DNA of 64,000 nt from JAPOXR01 sp963664715 (lineage in GTDB: Bacteria; Pseudomonadota; Alphaproteobacteria; Rhodobacterales; Rhodobacteraceae): positions 186,001-250,000 of the forward strand of contig CAXXUY010000002.1 of assembly GCA_963664715.2 (NCBI GenBank), read 5' to 3'. A program made the position numbers and the translations under genes. Within the stretch, counting starts at the first letter, position 1, and the number at the start of each line of letters is the position of its first letter. Positions 54,003 through 62,786 of the stretch are shown here, one piece after another. Under the pieces are notes generated by a model. It saw only the letters and a list, made by a program, of their open reading frames with translations, was not told the origin of the DNA and did not search any database.

Positions 54003-56406
54003 GCAACTGAATCCGTTCGTTTCCGGTTTGCCTGGCTATCTCCTCTATCAGGATATCCTCGGCTCTTCCCCGGATCGGAACCGTTCCGACCTCCAGCAGC
54101 AATGGCGCAGCCAATGGAGTCACCCTGCTGGTCCTGACGGGGTCAATCCGACCGCCGACCCTGTCAATCATTTCTTCGATTCTGGAGTAATCGACGAGTC
54201 CTCGCATAGCCTCTTCTCTCGTGATCCTTAGCAGAATGTGTTCCGGATCATATTTTCGCAACGTGTCATAGATTATGTCCGTCGAAAATGTGACCTGGCG
54301 GCCGGTCTTCCGTTTTCCTGGCAGGGTTCTTTCAATCAAGCCGGAGATGGTGGCGACGTTCCTGAATGTCCGTTTCATGACGGCATTGTCTGCCAGCCAA
54401 GAGTCCAGGCCGTCACTCAGGCCAGTCTTGTCAAAGAGTGTTGACGGGTCGTCAATCCGGCCCAGGCCCCAGATCAGCACGGCATAGTCATTTGCAACGA
54501 ATCCAAGCGGATCAAGGCAAGCTTCCTCCATTCTCCTGGTCAGGACGAGTCCCAGTGTCTGCATGGCGTTTCTTCCGGCAAAGCCGTAGAAGCATGAGCA
54601 CTCCTTCCCTTCATGTCTGAAGCTTTCGACCAGAAGACGGTCGGCCCTCGGCATTCTGGACATCCTCAATTGAGTCTGGAGCCAGTTGGAGATTTCCGGA
54701 GGAAAATGCGGCCAATGCCCAGCCTGCAAGAGGGCAATTACGCGCTGGCACAGCAAGACCGAGGACGAGAACTTGGTTCCGGAAAACACTGCGATCTTCG
54801 GCATCCGATTACGCTCATGGCTCACTTCAACCACCATTTCGCGTATCTTCACATGCCTGACAGTCTTGCCTCCGATCAGGAAGGTATCACCAGGCACCAG
54901 TGTCGCGGCAAATGCCTCTTCCACTTCGCCCAGCGGCGCACCTCCCCGCTTTCTGACCAGGCGGACCTTGAGTTTCTCCGAGTCCACGATGGTCCCGACA
55001 TTCATGCGGATGGACCTGCTTGTTCGGGCATCCCGCAGCGACCACCTTCCATCTTCATCCTGCCTGAGGCGTTGCCACCTGTCGTATGCTTCCAGCGCGT
55101 ATCCCCCGGTCGCACAGAAGCCGAGGCACTCATCGAATTCGCTCTTGGTCAAATACCGGAACGGTCCGGCAGTCGCGACTTCGCGGTAGAGTTCACTCTC
55201 TTCAAAGGGTCCGGCACACGCCCTGAGCAGGATATGCTGGCACACTACATCCTTCGGTCCCGGTCCTCTTGGTTCACCGTCGAGATCCTGTGCCTTGACC
55301 GCTTCCAGAGCCGCAACGCACTCGATCACTTCAAACCTGTTGGCCGGAACGACAATTGCACGAGAGGGCGCGTCATAGCGGTGATTAGACCTTCCGATAC
55401 GCTGAACCAGCCTCTTGATGTTCTTTGGTGCACCCACCTGGATGACAAGGTCAACGTCGCCCCAGTCAATCCCCAGATCCAGAGTGCCGGTGCACACGAT
55501 TGCTCGCAACTCCCCCCGACTCATGGCGGATTCGACCTTGGAACGGGCCTCTCGGGAAAGTGAGCCGTGATGGATGGCTATCGGAAGGCCTGCAGTATTC
55601 TCGCGCCAGAGAGCCTGAAAGAACAACTCTGCCTGTGCCCTGGTGTTGATAAAGACAAGCGTTGTGTTTGCCCTGCCTATTTCTTCCAGCACATCTGCGA
55701 CTGCGTGTCGGGCACCACCTCCACTCCATGGTGGTGGATTGCGCGGCTCCATCATTCGGATATCCGGATCCGGACCGGCGTCCGCCTTGACGATACTGCA
55801 ACCGCCGGGAGATGAAGACATGAAGTCTGCCATTGCATCGGGATCGCGCACTGTGGCCGAAAGCCCGACTCTCCGAATGTGCGGAACCATTCCCTGGAGC
55901 CTGGACGCGCAGAGCATCAACTGGTCGCCTCTTTTCGACTCTGCGAGCGCGTGGATCTCGTCAAAGATCACACGCTGCAACGATCCGAAAATCCTTCCGC
56001 AGTCCGGATAAGACAGCATCAACGCGAGTGACTCCGGGGTTGTGAGAAGAATGTGGGGTGGGTTCACGCGCTGTCTACGACGGATCGTCTGGCTGGTGTC
56101 GCCTGTCCGGTCTTCAATCCGGATCGGTAACCCCAATTCGGAAACCGGCGCCGAGAGGTTTCTCTTCATGTCGGCGGCGAGTGCTTTCAGCGGCGAAACG
56201 TAGAGGGTGTGAAGTCCGGAATGGTTGCCATCCGCGAGTTCGATCAGTGTTGGAAGAAAGCCGCCGAGTGTCTTTCCCCCACCGGTGGGGGCAATCAACA
56301 ACAATGCCTCTTCCCGGCCATGACGGATCATGTCCTCCTGATGGGGTCTCAATTCCCACCCTTGTCTGTGAAACCAGTCAAGAAACAGGTCGGGCAGCAA
56401 TCCCAA
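53995..56406 (-). CDS. Ligase-associated DNA damage response DEXH-box helicase (Lhr-like)
   Basis: This 803-residue superfamily 2 helicase is of the Lhr-core type associated with PdeM. Motifs are Q-like RPHQEDMI, Walker A APTGGGKTLGGFLP, DEIHAL (motif II), LSATVRDP (III), FINTRAQAELFFQAL (IV) and IGRSNHRYDAPSRAI (VI). The C-terminal half has the Lhr winged-helix region and a beta domain (VSHERNRMPKIAVFSGTKF). The start is TTG at 56406, with GGAG 7 nt upstream. It would unwind or remodel DNA at damage sites; the nuclease is encoded immediately downstream. Confidence 0.92.
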   Translation of the reverse strand: MGLLPDLFLDWFHRQGWELRPHQEDMIRHGREEALLLIAPTGGGKTLGGFLPTLIELADGNHSGLHTLYVSPLKALAADMKRNLSAPVSELGLPIRIEDRTGDTSQTIRRRQRVNPPHILLTTPESLALMLSYPDCGRIFGSLQRVIFDEIHALAESKRGDQLMLCASRLQGMVPHIRRVGLSATVRDPDAMADFMSSSPGGCSIVKADAGPDPDIRMMEPRNPPPWSGGGARHAVADVLEEIGRANTTLVFINTRAQAELFFQALWRENTAGLPIAIHHGSLSREARSKVESAMSRGELRAIVCTGTLDLGIDWGDVDLVIQVGAPKNIKRLVQRIGRSNHRYDAPSRAIVVPANRFEVIECVAALEAVKAQDLDGEPRGPGPKDVVCQHILLRACAGPFEESELYREVATAGPFRYLTKSEFDECLGFCATGGYALEAYDRWQRLRQDEDGRWSLRDARTSRSIRMNVGTIVDSEKLKVRLVRKRGGAPLGEVEEAFAATLVPGDTFLIGGKTVRHVKIREMVVEVSHERNRMPKIAVFSGTKFSSSVLLCQRVIALLQAGHWPHFPPEISNWLQTQLRMSRMPRADRLLVESFRHEGKECSCFYGFAGRNAMQTLGLVLTRRMEEACLDPLGFVANDYAVLIWGLGRIDDPSTLFDKTGLSDGLDSWLADNAVMKRTFRNVATISGLIERTLPGKRKTGRQVTFSTDIIYDTLRKYDPEHILLRITREEAMRGLVDYSRIEEMIDRVGGRIDPVRTSRVTPLAAPLLLEVGTVPIRGRAEDILIEEIARQTGNERIQLHA

Positions 56407-56661
56407 TCATTGTCTCCAAAATGTCGATTCTTCCCCTGTCGATTCTGCAGGCGAGGACCTGCAACGCCAAACTCTATAATCTGCTGTCGGAAAAACACAG
56501 AACCTGTGGGCAGGTATTTTCACGACAAAGAACGTAATGAACAAAAGGCGTACCTGGACGGGGTTGCGCAAGCGCAGTCTATCAAGACGGGAATGCTCGC
56601 GAGTTCCGGATACTGAAATTGCCACTGTTCCGCAAAAGGGCTATTAACAGCCGGGCAATCA

Positions 56662-56735
56662 GGCGAGTTGGCGGAGTGGCTACGCAGCGGACTGCAAATC
56701 CGTGAACACCGGTTCGAATCCGGTACTCGCCTCCA
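56662..56735 (+). tRNA. tRNA-Cys (anticodon GCA)
   Basis: The 74-nt sequence folds into a standard cloverleaf. The acceptor stem GGCGAGT pairs with ACTCGCC, the anticodon loop contains CTGCAAA giving GCA, and the T-arm is CCGGTTCGAATCCGG. The discriminator base is U73, as in tRNA-Cys, and the CCA end is encoded. It stands alone between lhr and the bacterioferritin region. Confidence 0.97.
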
Positions 56736-57303
56736 TCCTTCTTCAACCAGCACCCGGCCAGATTTTTCGTGCTGTTTCAGACGGTTGTTGGATCATCCGG
56801 GAACGATATCAGTTGAACCGGGACGAAATGCCCCCTCCAGCATCGATTCGGCCGCATTCCAGGAGAGGCCGCTGGCTTGTCCTATCCAACCTTCCTTCGT
56901 GGTCTCAAGAGAAGAGCATGGGGCCGGTGATTCACTTGCAAACGGGATGACTGAAACGGCTTTGTCGAGAGGAAAACGACGTATCCACCTGGAGTCCCGA
57001 CTGGTCAACCTGAAGACAAGGCAGGTCGGTCCTGATTTTGGGTGTGGACTGCCATGCCGTGCTTGTCATCGCGTGGTTCCGTGAAGCCTGCGGTAAGGTC
57101 TGGCACAAGGAAGGTTGCCGACTGGATGCGGACTACGGTTCCTGATATTGCGGAAGGCGTTGGGATGCCTCTCGTGCCCTGGCACTGCATCGGACCACAA
57201 TGGAAGTGTTCCGCCTCGTCACTGCTGCATGCGAAGGCATCAGAATCTGCGCGGTCCGGCAACTTCATTTCTTGTGGGACTGTGCCACACGGGGATCCAG
57301 ATC
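56736..57303. other. Stretch between tRNA-Cys and bacterioferritin gene
   Basis: These 568 bp contain several overlapping short frames without family resemblance; the longest plus-strand one runs into the bacterioferritin gene out of phase. The region should contain the bacterioferritin promoter and iron control site, but I cannot identify an obvious Fur or Irr box. Confidence 0.45.
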
Positions 57304-57789
57304 ATGCAAGGCGACAAAAAGGTAATCGAGTATCTCAATCGAGCGCTGAGAAGCGAATTGACTGCTGTCTATCAATTCTGGTTGCATTACAGGCTTCAGG
57401 AAGACTGGGGACTCGGCAACATGGCAAACAAGAGCCGCGAGGAGAGTCTCGAGGAAATGCAGCACGCAGACAAGATCATTACTCGGATCATCTTTCTGGA
57501 AGGCCACCCGGACCTGCAGACCATCGAACCGCTTCGAATTGGCCGATCGCCAAAGGAGGCACTGGAACATGACCTGGCCGCAGAGCACGATGCCCATGCC
57601 CTCTACAAGGAGGCGCGCGGGTACTGCCACGATGTTGGCGACTACGTATCCATGGCGCTATTCGAGGAACTGCTGGCGGATGAGGAGGGCCACATTGATT
57701 TCCTTGAAACGCAAATCGACCTTCATGATCGTATCGGCGCCGAGAATTTTGCAAAACTCAATGCCTCGAAAATGGACGCGGCCGAGTAA
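57304..57789 (+). CDS. bfr: Bacterioferritin
   Basis: Bacterioferritin is a 24-mer iron store. The 161-residue protein starts MQGDKKVIEYLNRAL. Ferroxidase ligands are visible: Glu18 (RSELTA), Glu51 and His54 (LEEMQHAD), Glu94 (LAAEHDA), Glu127 and His130 (DEEGHIDFLE). Met52, the axial heme ligand in this family, is present, so it should bind heme between dimers. The start was chosen because the family begins MxGDxKVIxxLN; the upstream part of the longer frame has no resemblance. No bfd gene for a bacterioferritin-associated ferredoxin is next to it. Confidence 0.95.
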   Translation: MQGDKKVIEYLNRALRSELTAVYQFWLHYRLQEDWGLGNMANKSREESLEEMQHADKIITRIIFLEGHPDLQTIEPLRIGRSPKEALEHDLAAEHDAHALYKEARGYCHDVGDYVSMALFEELLADEEGHIDFLETQIDLHDRIGAENFAKLNASKMDAAE

Positions 57790-58503
57790 TTCGTGGGGTG
57801 TAAATCGCACATTGTGACAGCGAGTGGCTTGTTATGGGCAAAATCGGGTGGTTTCCGTTGTTGGTTGACAACTTTATAGGCGCATTGTCACGAGACCCTG
57901 CATTGTATCCCCGTTGGGTCCAGATCCGGCGGGAAATGAAGGGAGTGGAGTGAATAGGCGAAATTCTGTCGCTGGAGTGTCGGTGTGCCGGAATGAATTG
58001 TGTTTATCTTCGTTCAGGCCGTCATTTGCCTGAAACAGGACAGGTCCTGACAACCTCATCCCCGGATTTGGGCTCCGGAGCCAATTCATGGCAGATTGCA
58101 ATTGCCGATTAGTTTGCTCCCGGGAACCTGGCTTTGACCTTTGCCGGTAGGCCATGCATTGCTGGCGTCAGGACAGTAGCGTGGTTATTCGGTCAATAAA
58201 GTTGTCAGGATTTTGTGCTTTCAATCAAAATGCCTGCTAACTGAACCCCGTGTGACAGTTGGAAATCCAATGAACAAAATCTGGAAAATGAGCTGCCACA
58301 CAGAATTGTGATCGGAGTTTCTGGAATTCAGGAATTGACAGCCCAGTTAGTCATCGAAGCCAATTTGGGAAAGTTATTGATCCAGTCTTCTGGTAAAGGC
58401 CAGAACCGGTCGGAACGACCTTCAGGAATTATGTCTTGAAATCTTGAACAAAAACAAGAACAATATATTGCGACTAATTGTTCCATAAGAAGGGAACGAA
58501 ACA
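57790..58503. other. AT-rich non-coding stretch before the hns-like gene
   Basis: This 714 bp region has lower GC than its neighbours, especially in the last 300 bp, and no defensible gene. A 12-bp inverted repeat (TGACAACTTTAT at 57866-57877; ATAAAGTTGTCA at 58196-58207) bounds a 342-bp segment. The AT-rich part directly before the hns-like gene (AAAAACAAGAACAATATATTG around 58450-58470) may hold its promoter and could be self-bound by the H-NS-like protein. Confidence 0.5.
57866..58207. repeat. Inverted-repeat-bounded 342-bp segment
   Basis: The two arms TGACAACTTTAT and ATAAAGTTGTCA are perfect reverse complements 12 bp long at the ends of a 342-bp non-coding segment. This layout recalls a small non-autonomous element. 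No target-site duplication is visible at the outer borders, and no second copy was noticed in the window, so the mobile nature is unproven. Confidence 0.3.
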
Positions 58504-58860
58504 ATGATTAAACAGGCCCAATTGAATGCAATGAGCAATACCCAGCTTGAGGCACTTCAGAGAAAAGTCCAGAAAACACTGGACGGCCGGTCTGACGAAA
58601 CCAAGAAGGCTAAGGCACTTGTTCACGTGTCCAAACTGGCAAAGAAGTATGGATATAGTCTCGACGATCTCGTCGTAGCGGGGCATGACAAGAAACGGGT
58701 CGGCAACAGGCCGAGCGCTATGGCCGGACGAAAGGTTCCGCCCAAATATCAGGACCCGGATAACCATGATTTGAAATGGAGCGGCAGAGGGCGCAACCCA
58801 AAATGGGTTGACGCGGCATTGGGTCGCGGCCTGAGCATGGAAGACCTTAAGATCCGCTGA
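58504..58860 (+). CDS. H-NS family nucleoid protein
   Basis: This 118-residue protein has a helical N-terminal oligomerisation part and a C-terminal H-NS-type DNA-binding domain. The core is KYQDPDNHDLKWSGRGRNPKWV (about 81-102), with the GRGR loop that inserts in the AT-rich minor groove. The preceding linker is basic. It stands alone behind an AT-rich region. Such proteins silence AT-rich, often foreign, DNA and shape the nucleoid. Confidence 0.9.
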   Translation: MIKQAQLNAMSNTQLEALQRKVQKTLDGRSDETKKAKALVHVSKLAKKYGYSLDDLVVAGHDKKRVGNRPSAMAGRKVPPKYQDPDNHDLKWSGRGRNPKWVDAALGRGLSMEDLKIR

Positions 58861-59020
58861 CCGAAGCGTTGCCAAGCCGTGGAGTTGAAGACAGCAAGGA
58901 TATGGATCCGTCTTTTCCGCGCGCCTGGTGTTGCCAGCCTGGTTTATGTCCTGCCAAATATCCGGATTGAGTTGGGCATACAGGAATGGTGACAACTATC
59001 AGAGTGCGAACTGAATTGTG

Positions 59021-61000
59021 ATGCAGAGTGCGGATTCTGAAACTCTGGAACTATGGAAGCCGACACCTGCACGTGTACGGCAGACTCTGTTGTACGAATT
59101 CATGCAAAGGGTACAAGTCGGGTGCTCTTCCGAACCGTTCGACTATGACGAGTTGTGGAATTTTTCGATCAACGAACCATCCTCATTTTGGGAGAATGTC
59201 TGGGACTATTGCGAGGTAATAGGAGATCGAGGCGGAACGGTTTTGGACCTTGGAGAGACAATCGAAGATGCAAGATACTTTCCGGAAGCGTACTTGAATT
59301 ATTCGGAAAACCTCCTGCGAAAATCTCCACCGGGCAGCAGTCTTATATTTCACTCGGAGAATGGCCACAGGCGGGAAATGAACCGGGCCGAACTTCGCCG
59401 GCTCGTGTCGAAAATTCAGGACGCACTGACAAATGACGGCGTGGGCGTAGGTGACAGGGTCGTGGCCGTGGTTCCCAACACGCCTGAAGCCATTGCAATG
59501 ATGCTTGCCGTTACCGGTATCGGTGCGGTCTGGTCTTCCTGTTCGCCGGACTTCGGCATGTCCGGCATCATGGACAGGTTTGGACAACTTGAGCCGAAGG
59601 TCATGTTTTGTGCGGATGGCTACTTCTACAGTGGAAAGTGGTTCGACACAGCCAGGACAGCAATCCAGGTCGCCGGAAAGCTGAGGTCCCGGCCCAGGCT
59701 GGTCATCTGTCCATATGACGGCGTCGGGGCGAGTCTTCGGTCAAGTTCCGGCGGACATCCAACTCTCTCGGAGTATGTTTCCGACTCCGATTGCAACGAG
59801 CCCCGATTTGAACAGGTGCGATTTCGCGATCCGGGCTTCATTCTGTTTTCCTCCGGAACAACCGGATTGCCAAAGTGTATTGTTCACAGCGCCGGCGGGA
59901 CGCTTCTGCAGCACTTGAAGGAACACCGGCTGCAGTGCGACGTCAGGCCGGGAGACAAGGTGATGTTCTTCACGACCTGCGGTTGGATGATGTGGAATTG
60001 GCTCGTGAGTGCGATGGCTTCCGAAGCTACACTGGTCCTCTTCGATGGTTCACCACTACATCCAGACGCGGGCCGCCTTGCGAAAATCGCGGAAGCTGAA
60101 GGCGTCACACATTTCGGCGCGTCGGCCAAGTATTTCGACGCATGTTCAAAGGCAGGCGCGAATCCGGCCGCAATCTGTGACCTGGGACCACTCCGTGCGG
60201 TTCTCTCCACCGGCTCGCCGCTGTCTCCCGAAGCGTTTGACTACGTGTATTCGAATTGGAAGGAAGATGTCTGCCTGTCATCGATCGCCGGTGGCACTGA
60301 CATCATTGGATGCTTTGTTGGTGGAAGTCCTATTAGCCCAGTGTATCGCGGCCAGTGTCAAAAGCGACACCTTGGAATGAATGTCAAGGTCTATGACGAG
60401 GCTGGCAGAGAGGTCACTGGCAGGGCAGGCGAACTCATTTGTGCATCGCCGCATCCGTCCATGCCTGTCGGATTTGCCAACGACCCGGACGGCAAGAGGT
60501 ACCATGATGCGTATTTTTCGCGCTACCCGAATGTGTGGCACCATGGCGACTGGGTTGAATTGACCGAACAGGGAGGGCTGGTGTTCTATGGCAGATCCGA
60601 TGCCACATTGAATCCGGGCGGAGTCAGGATCGGCACTGCCGAGATCTATCGCCCTGTCGAACAGGTTCACGAGGTCGTCGAGGCGTTGGTCGTCGGAAGA
60701 TCAAGAGAGGGCGATACGGAGGTCGTGCTGTTCGTCAGGTTGAGGCCGGGCTCGATTCTGACCGAGGAGCTGAAGGACAGCATCAGGAGGACAATCAGGG
60801 AAAACGCATCCCCCAGGCATGTGCCATCCAGGATTGTGGCCGTCGCTGACATTCCTCGTACCAAATCCGGGAAGATCGTCGAATTGGCGGTCAGAAACGT
60901 GATCGAAGGAAAGCCCGTCACAAACACTGAAGCACTCGCCAATCCGGAAGCGCTGGATCTGTTTCGTGACTTGCCCGAATTTGCCGACAAGCAGCGTTGA
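59021..61000 (+). CDS. aacS: Acetoacetate-CoA ligase
   Basis: This 659-residue adenylate-forming enzyme activates acetoacetate to acetoacetyl-CoA. Motifs are YSENLLRKSPPGSS, the P-loop FSSGTTGLPKCIVHS, WMMWNWLVSAMA, ISLTGSPL-like VLSTGSPLSPEAF, SIAGGTDIIGCFVGG, HHGDWVEL and the lysine-bearing IPRTKSGKIVELAV. The acetoacetate-specific layout (an N-terminal ACAS domain with FWENVWDYCEV) supports the call over acetyl-CoA synthetase. The ATG is at 59021. It may help use polyhydroxybutyrate-derived acetoacetate; no other PHB gene is adjacent. Confidence 0.92.
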   Translation: MQSADSETLELWKPTPARVRQTLLYEFMQRVQVGCSSEPFDYDELWNFSINEPSSFWENVWDYCEVIGDRGGTVLDLGETIEDARYFPEAYLNYSENLLRKSPPGSSLIFHSENGHRREMNRAELRRLVSKIQDALTNDGVGVGDRVVAVVPNTPEAIAMMLAVTGIGAVWSSCSPDFGMSGIMDRFGQLEPKVMFCADGYFYSGKWFDTARTAIQVAGKLRSRPRLVICPYDGVGASLRSSSGGHPTLSEYVSDSDCNEPRFEQVRFRDPGFILFSSGTTGLPKCIVHSAGGTLLQHLKEHRLQCDVRPGDKVMFFTTCGWMMWNWLVSAMASEATLVLFDGSPLHPDAGRLAKIAEAEGVTHFGASAKYFDACSKAGANPAAICDLGPLRAVLSTGSPLSPEAFDYVYSNWKEDVCLSSIAGGTDIIGCFVGGSPISPVYRGQCQKRHLGMNVKVYDEAGREVTGRAGELICASPHPSMPVGFANDPDGKRYHDAYFSRYPNVWHHGDWVELTEQGGLVFYGRSDATLNPGGVRIGTAEIYRPVEQVHEVVEALVVGRSREGDTEVVLFVRLRPGSILTEELKDSIRRTIRENASPRHVPSRIVAVADIPRTKSGKIVELAVRNVIEGKPVTNTEALANPEALDLFRDLPEFADKQR

Positions 61001-61221
61001 TGATGGCTCCGGATTGTCTGGGAATGGGGCGAACTGTGCCATTACGGGGATTTGAGGTGGGGAGTCCTTCAAGCCACGGTCCCGGACCGGAATTGCTGTC
61101 AACCCTTGGAAGCCAGGGCAGCGCCAGTAGTCCCTGGCTTCGGCCGGAGCGGATTTACATTGGGCTGGCCTGTCGATAGATCACAACCCGGATTCAAGTG
61201 GCGGAGTCGGGACTGTTCGTG

Positions 61222-61962
61222 ATGGTGCATGATCGATTGAACAAGGCACTGATTCTGACGGTGCTTTCAGCAACGGTTCTTGCAGGGTGCGTGGATGATG
61301 AGTTGCCCGAGCGGAGGCACCAGGTCCAGGCCTCTCCGGTGAGAGTTGAAGACAGGCATGTTGACGATTTCATGGAAGTGGCAGCTGCAGTTGAACCGGT
61401 GGCAGAAAGCACATGCAATCGCATCAGTCCCGGGCTGAACTGCGATTTCAAGATTGCAGTCGACCCTGACCCTGCTGCCCCGATGAATGCCTACCAGACG
61501 GTCGACCGGAATGGCTGGCCACTCATTGTCTTTACTCAAAGGATGATTGCGGAGTTCGCCAACAAGGACGAAATTGCGTTCGTGACTGCACACGAAGCTG
61601 CCCACCACATCTTGGGACATATTCCCCAGCAGCAGAAATCCGCCATGGTCGGCGGTGTTCTGCTTGGCCTTGCAGGTGCAGCGATCGCCAGGAATTCCGA
61701 TGTGGGACCTCAGGCCGGTGCGGATTCGTTTGACAGTGCGTTCAGGCTGGGATCCTTCATTGGCTCGAGGGCATATTCCAAGGAGCACGAAATCGAAGCG
61801 GACGAACTTGGAGCCGTGATTGCCGAAAACGCCGGATTCGATTCGGTAGTTGGCGTACAATTGTTCAACCGCGTACCTGACCCAGGAAATCAGTTCCTGG
61901 GCAGTCATCCGCCGAATGCACAACGTATTGATGCTGTGAGGCGCGTTGCCGCCAGATTTTGA
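61222..61962 (+). CDS. M48 family metalloprotease, lipoprotein
   Basis: This 246-residue protein starts MVHDRLNKALILTVLSATVLAGC, with lipobox VLAGC and lipid Cys at 23. The zinc motif is HEAAHH at 124-129, in FVTAHEAAHHILGHIPQ, and the third ligand region is SKEHEIEADELGAVIAE. These mark an M48 (Oma1/HtpX-like) peptidase acting in the periplasm, likely in envelope quality control. It ends SHPPNAQRIDAVRRVAA, as related proteins do. The upstream frame from 61198 would add eight residues before the signal and is less likely. pcm follows. Confidence 0.9.
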   Translation: MVHDRLNKALILTVLSATVLAGCVDDELPERRHQVQASPVRVEDRHVDDFMEVAAAVEPVAESTCNRISPGLNCDFKIAVDPDPAAPMNAYQTVDRNGWPLIVFTQRMIAEFANKDEIAFVTAHEAAHHILGHIPQQQKSAMVGGVLLGLAGAAIARNSDVGPQAGADSFDSAFRLGSFIGSRAYSKEHEIEADELGAVIAENAGFDSVVGVQLFNRVPDPGNQFLGSHPPNAQRIDAVRRVAARF

Positions 61963-62081
61963 GGAACAGTCACTTTGAGAAAACGAACCACAAGCTGGCA
62001 CGATCGAAACATTGCAGCCCGCCGCGGGACTGTGGCAGTTCTGGGCGTGTCCTGAATCAGAAAGGGTCGACCGCACAGATG

Positions 62082-62735
62082 ATGACCGATTTTGACCGGC
62101 AGAGAATTGCAATGGTCGACAGTCAAATCAGGCCGTCGGACGTAACCAAGTATCCGATCATTAGCGCCATGCTCGAGATTCCGCTGGAAGAGTTCGTTCC
62201 GGACGCCAGCAGGCAGATCGCTTACGCGGGTATGGACATTCACCTCTCCGACCGCCGGGTCGTGCTTGACAGGCGAGTGCTGGCCAAGATGTTGAACGAA
62301 CTCAACATAAGGCCGGATGAATTCGTGCTCGATATCGGTTGCGGGATGGGTTACTCATCTGCAATCATCGCCCGAATGGCGGAAGGCGTTGTCGCGCTGG
62401 AAGAAGATGCGGGCATGGCGGAAACTGCCGAAAGCAACTTTGCAAGACTGTCCGTGGACAACGCCGTCTCACAGGTTGGACCGCTTGCTGAAGGTGCGCC
62501 AAGGCACGGTCCTTACGATGTCATTACGGTTCAGGGTGGCGTTGAATTCATACCGGACAAGATCATTTCCCAGCTGAAGGAAGGCGGGAAGATCGGAAGC
62601 ATATTTTGCAAGAGGCAGCCGGGAGAGTGCAGGGTGGGCATCAGGCGCGGCAGCGTCATAGCCTGGCGAATGGTATTCAATGCAGAGGCTCCTATTCTAC
62701 CCGGTTATGAGCAGAAGAAGGAGTTCGTATTTTAG
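62082..62735 (+). CDS. pcm: Protein-L-isoaspartate O-methyltransferase
   Basis: PCMT methylates isoaspartyl residues to start their repair. The 217-residue protein begins MTDFDRQRIAMVDSQIRPSDVTKYP. The SAM-binding motif is VLDIGCGMGYSSAIIARM (about 84-101), then VVALEEDAGMAE; later PYDVITVQGGVEFIP fills motif II. An ATG at 62079 precedes this one directly. Upstream of tolC, as in many alphaproteobacteria. The Cys and Gly-rich first part of the longer frame is not conserved and probably untranslated. Confidence 0.9.
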   Translation: MTDFDRQRIAMVDSQIRPSDVTKYPIISAMLEIPLEEFVPDASRQIAYAGMDIHLSDRRVVLDRRVLAKMLNELNIRPDEFVLDIGCGMGYSSAIIARMAEGVVALEEDAGMAETAESNFARLSVDNAVSQVGPLAEGAPRHGPYDVITVQGGVEFIPDKIISQLKEGGKIGSIFCKRQPGECRVGIRRGSVIAWRMVFNAEAPILPGYEQKKEFVF

Positions 62736-62786
62736 TTGATCTCTATGAAGGGTCCCGGCTAGTATCCAAGCCGGGAGTTTGGGGGA

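Noticed and set aside
57042..57572. 176-codon plus-strand frame overlapping bacterioferritin
   Set aside because: Its second half is the wrong frame of bfr, and the first half shows no family pattern.
58444..58469. Promoter with TTGAAC and TATATT before the hns-like gene
   Set aside because: The spacing is only 14 bp, too short for a normal sigma-70 promoter.
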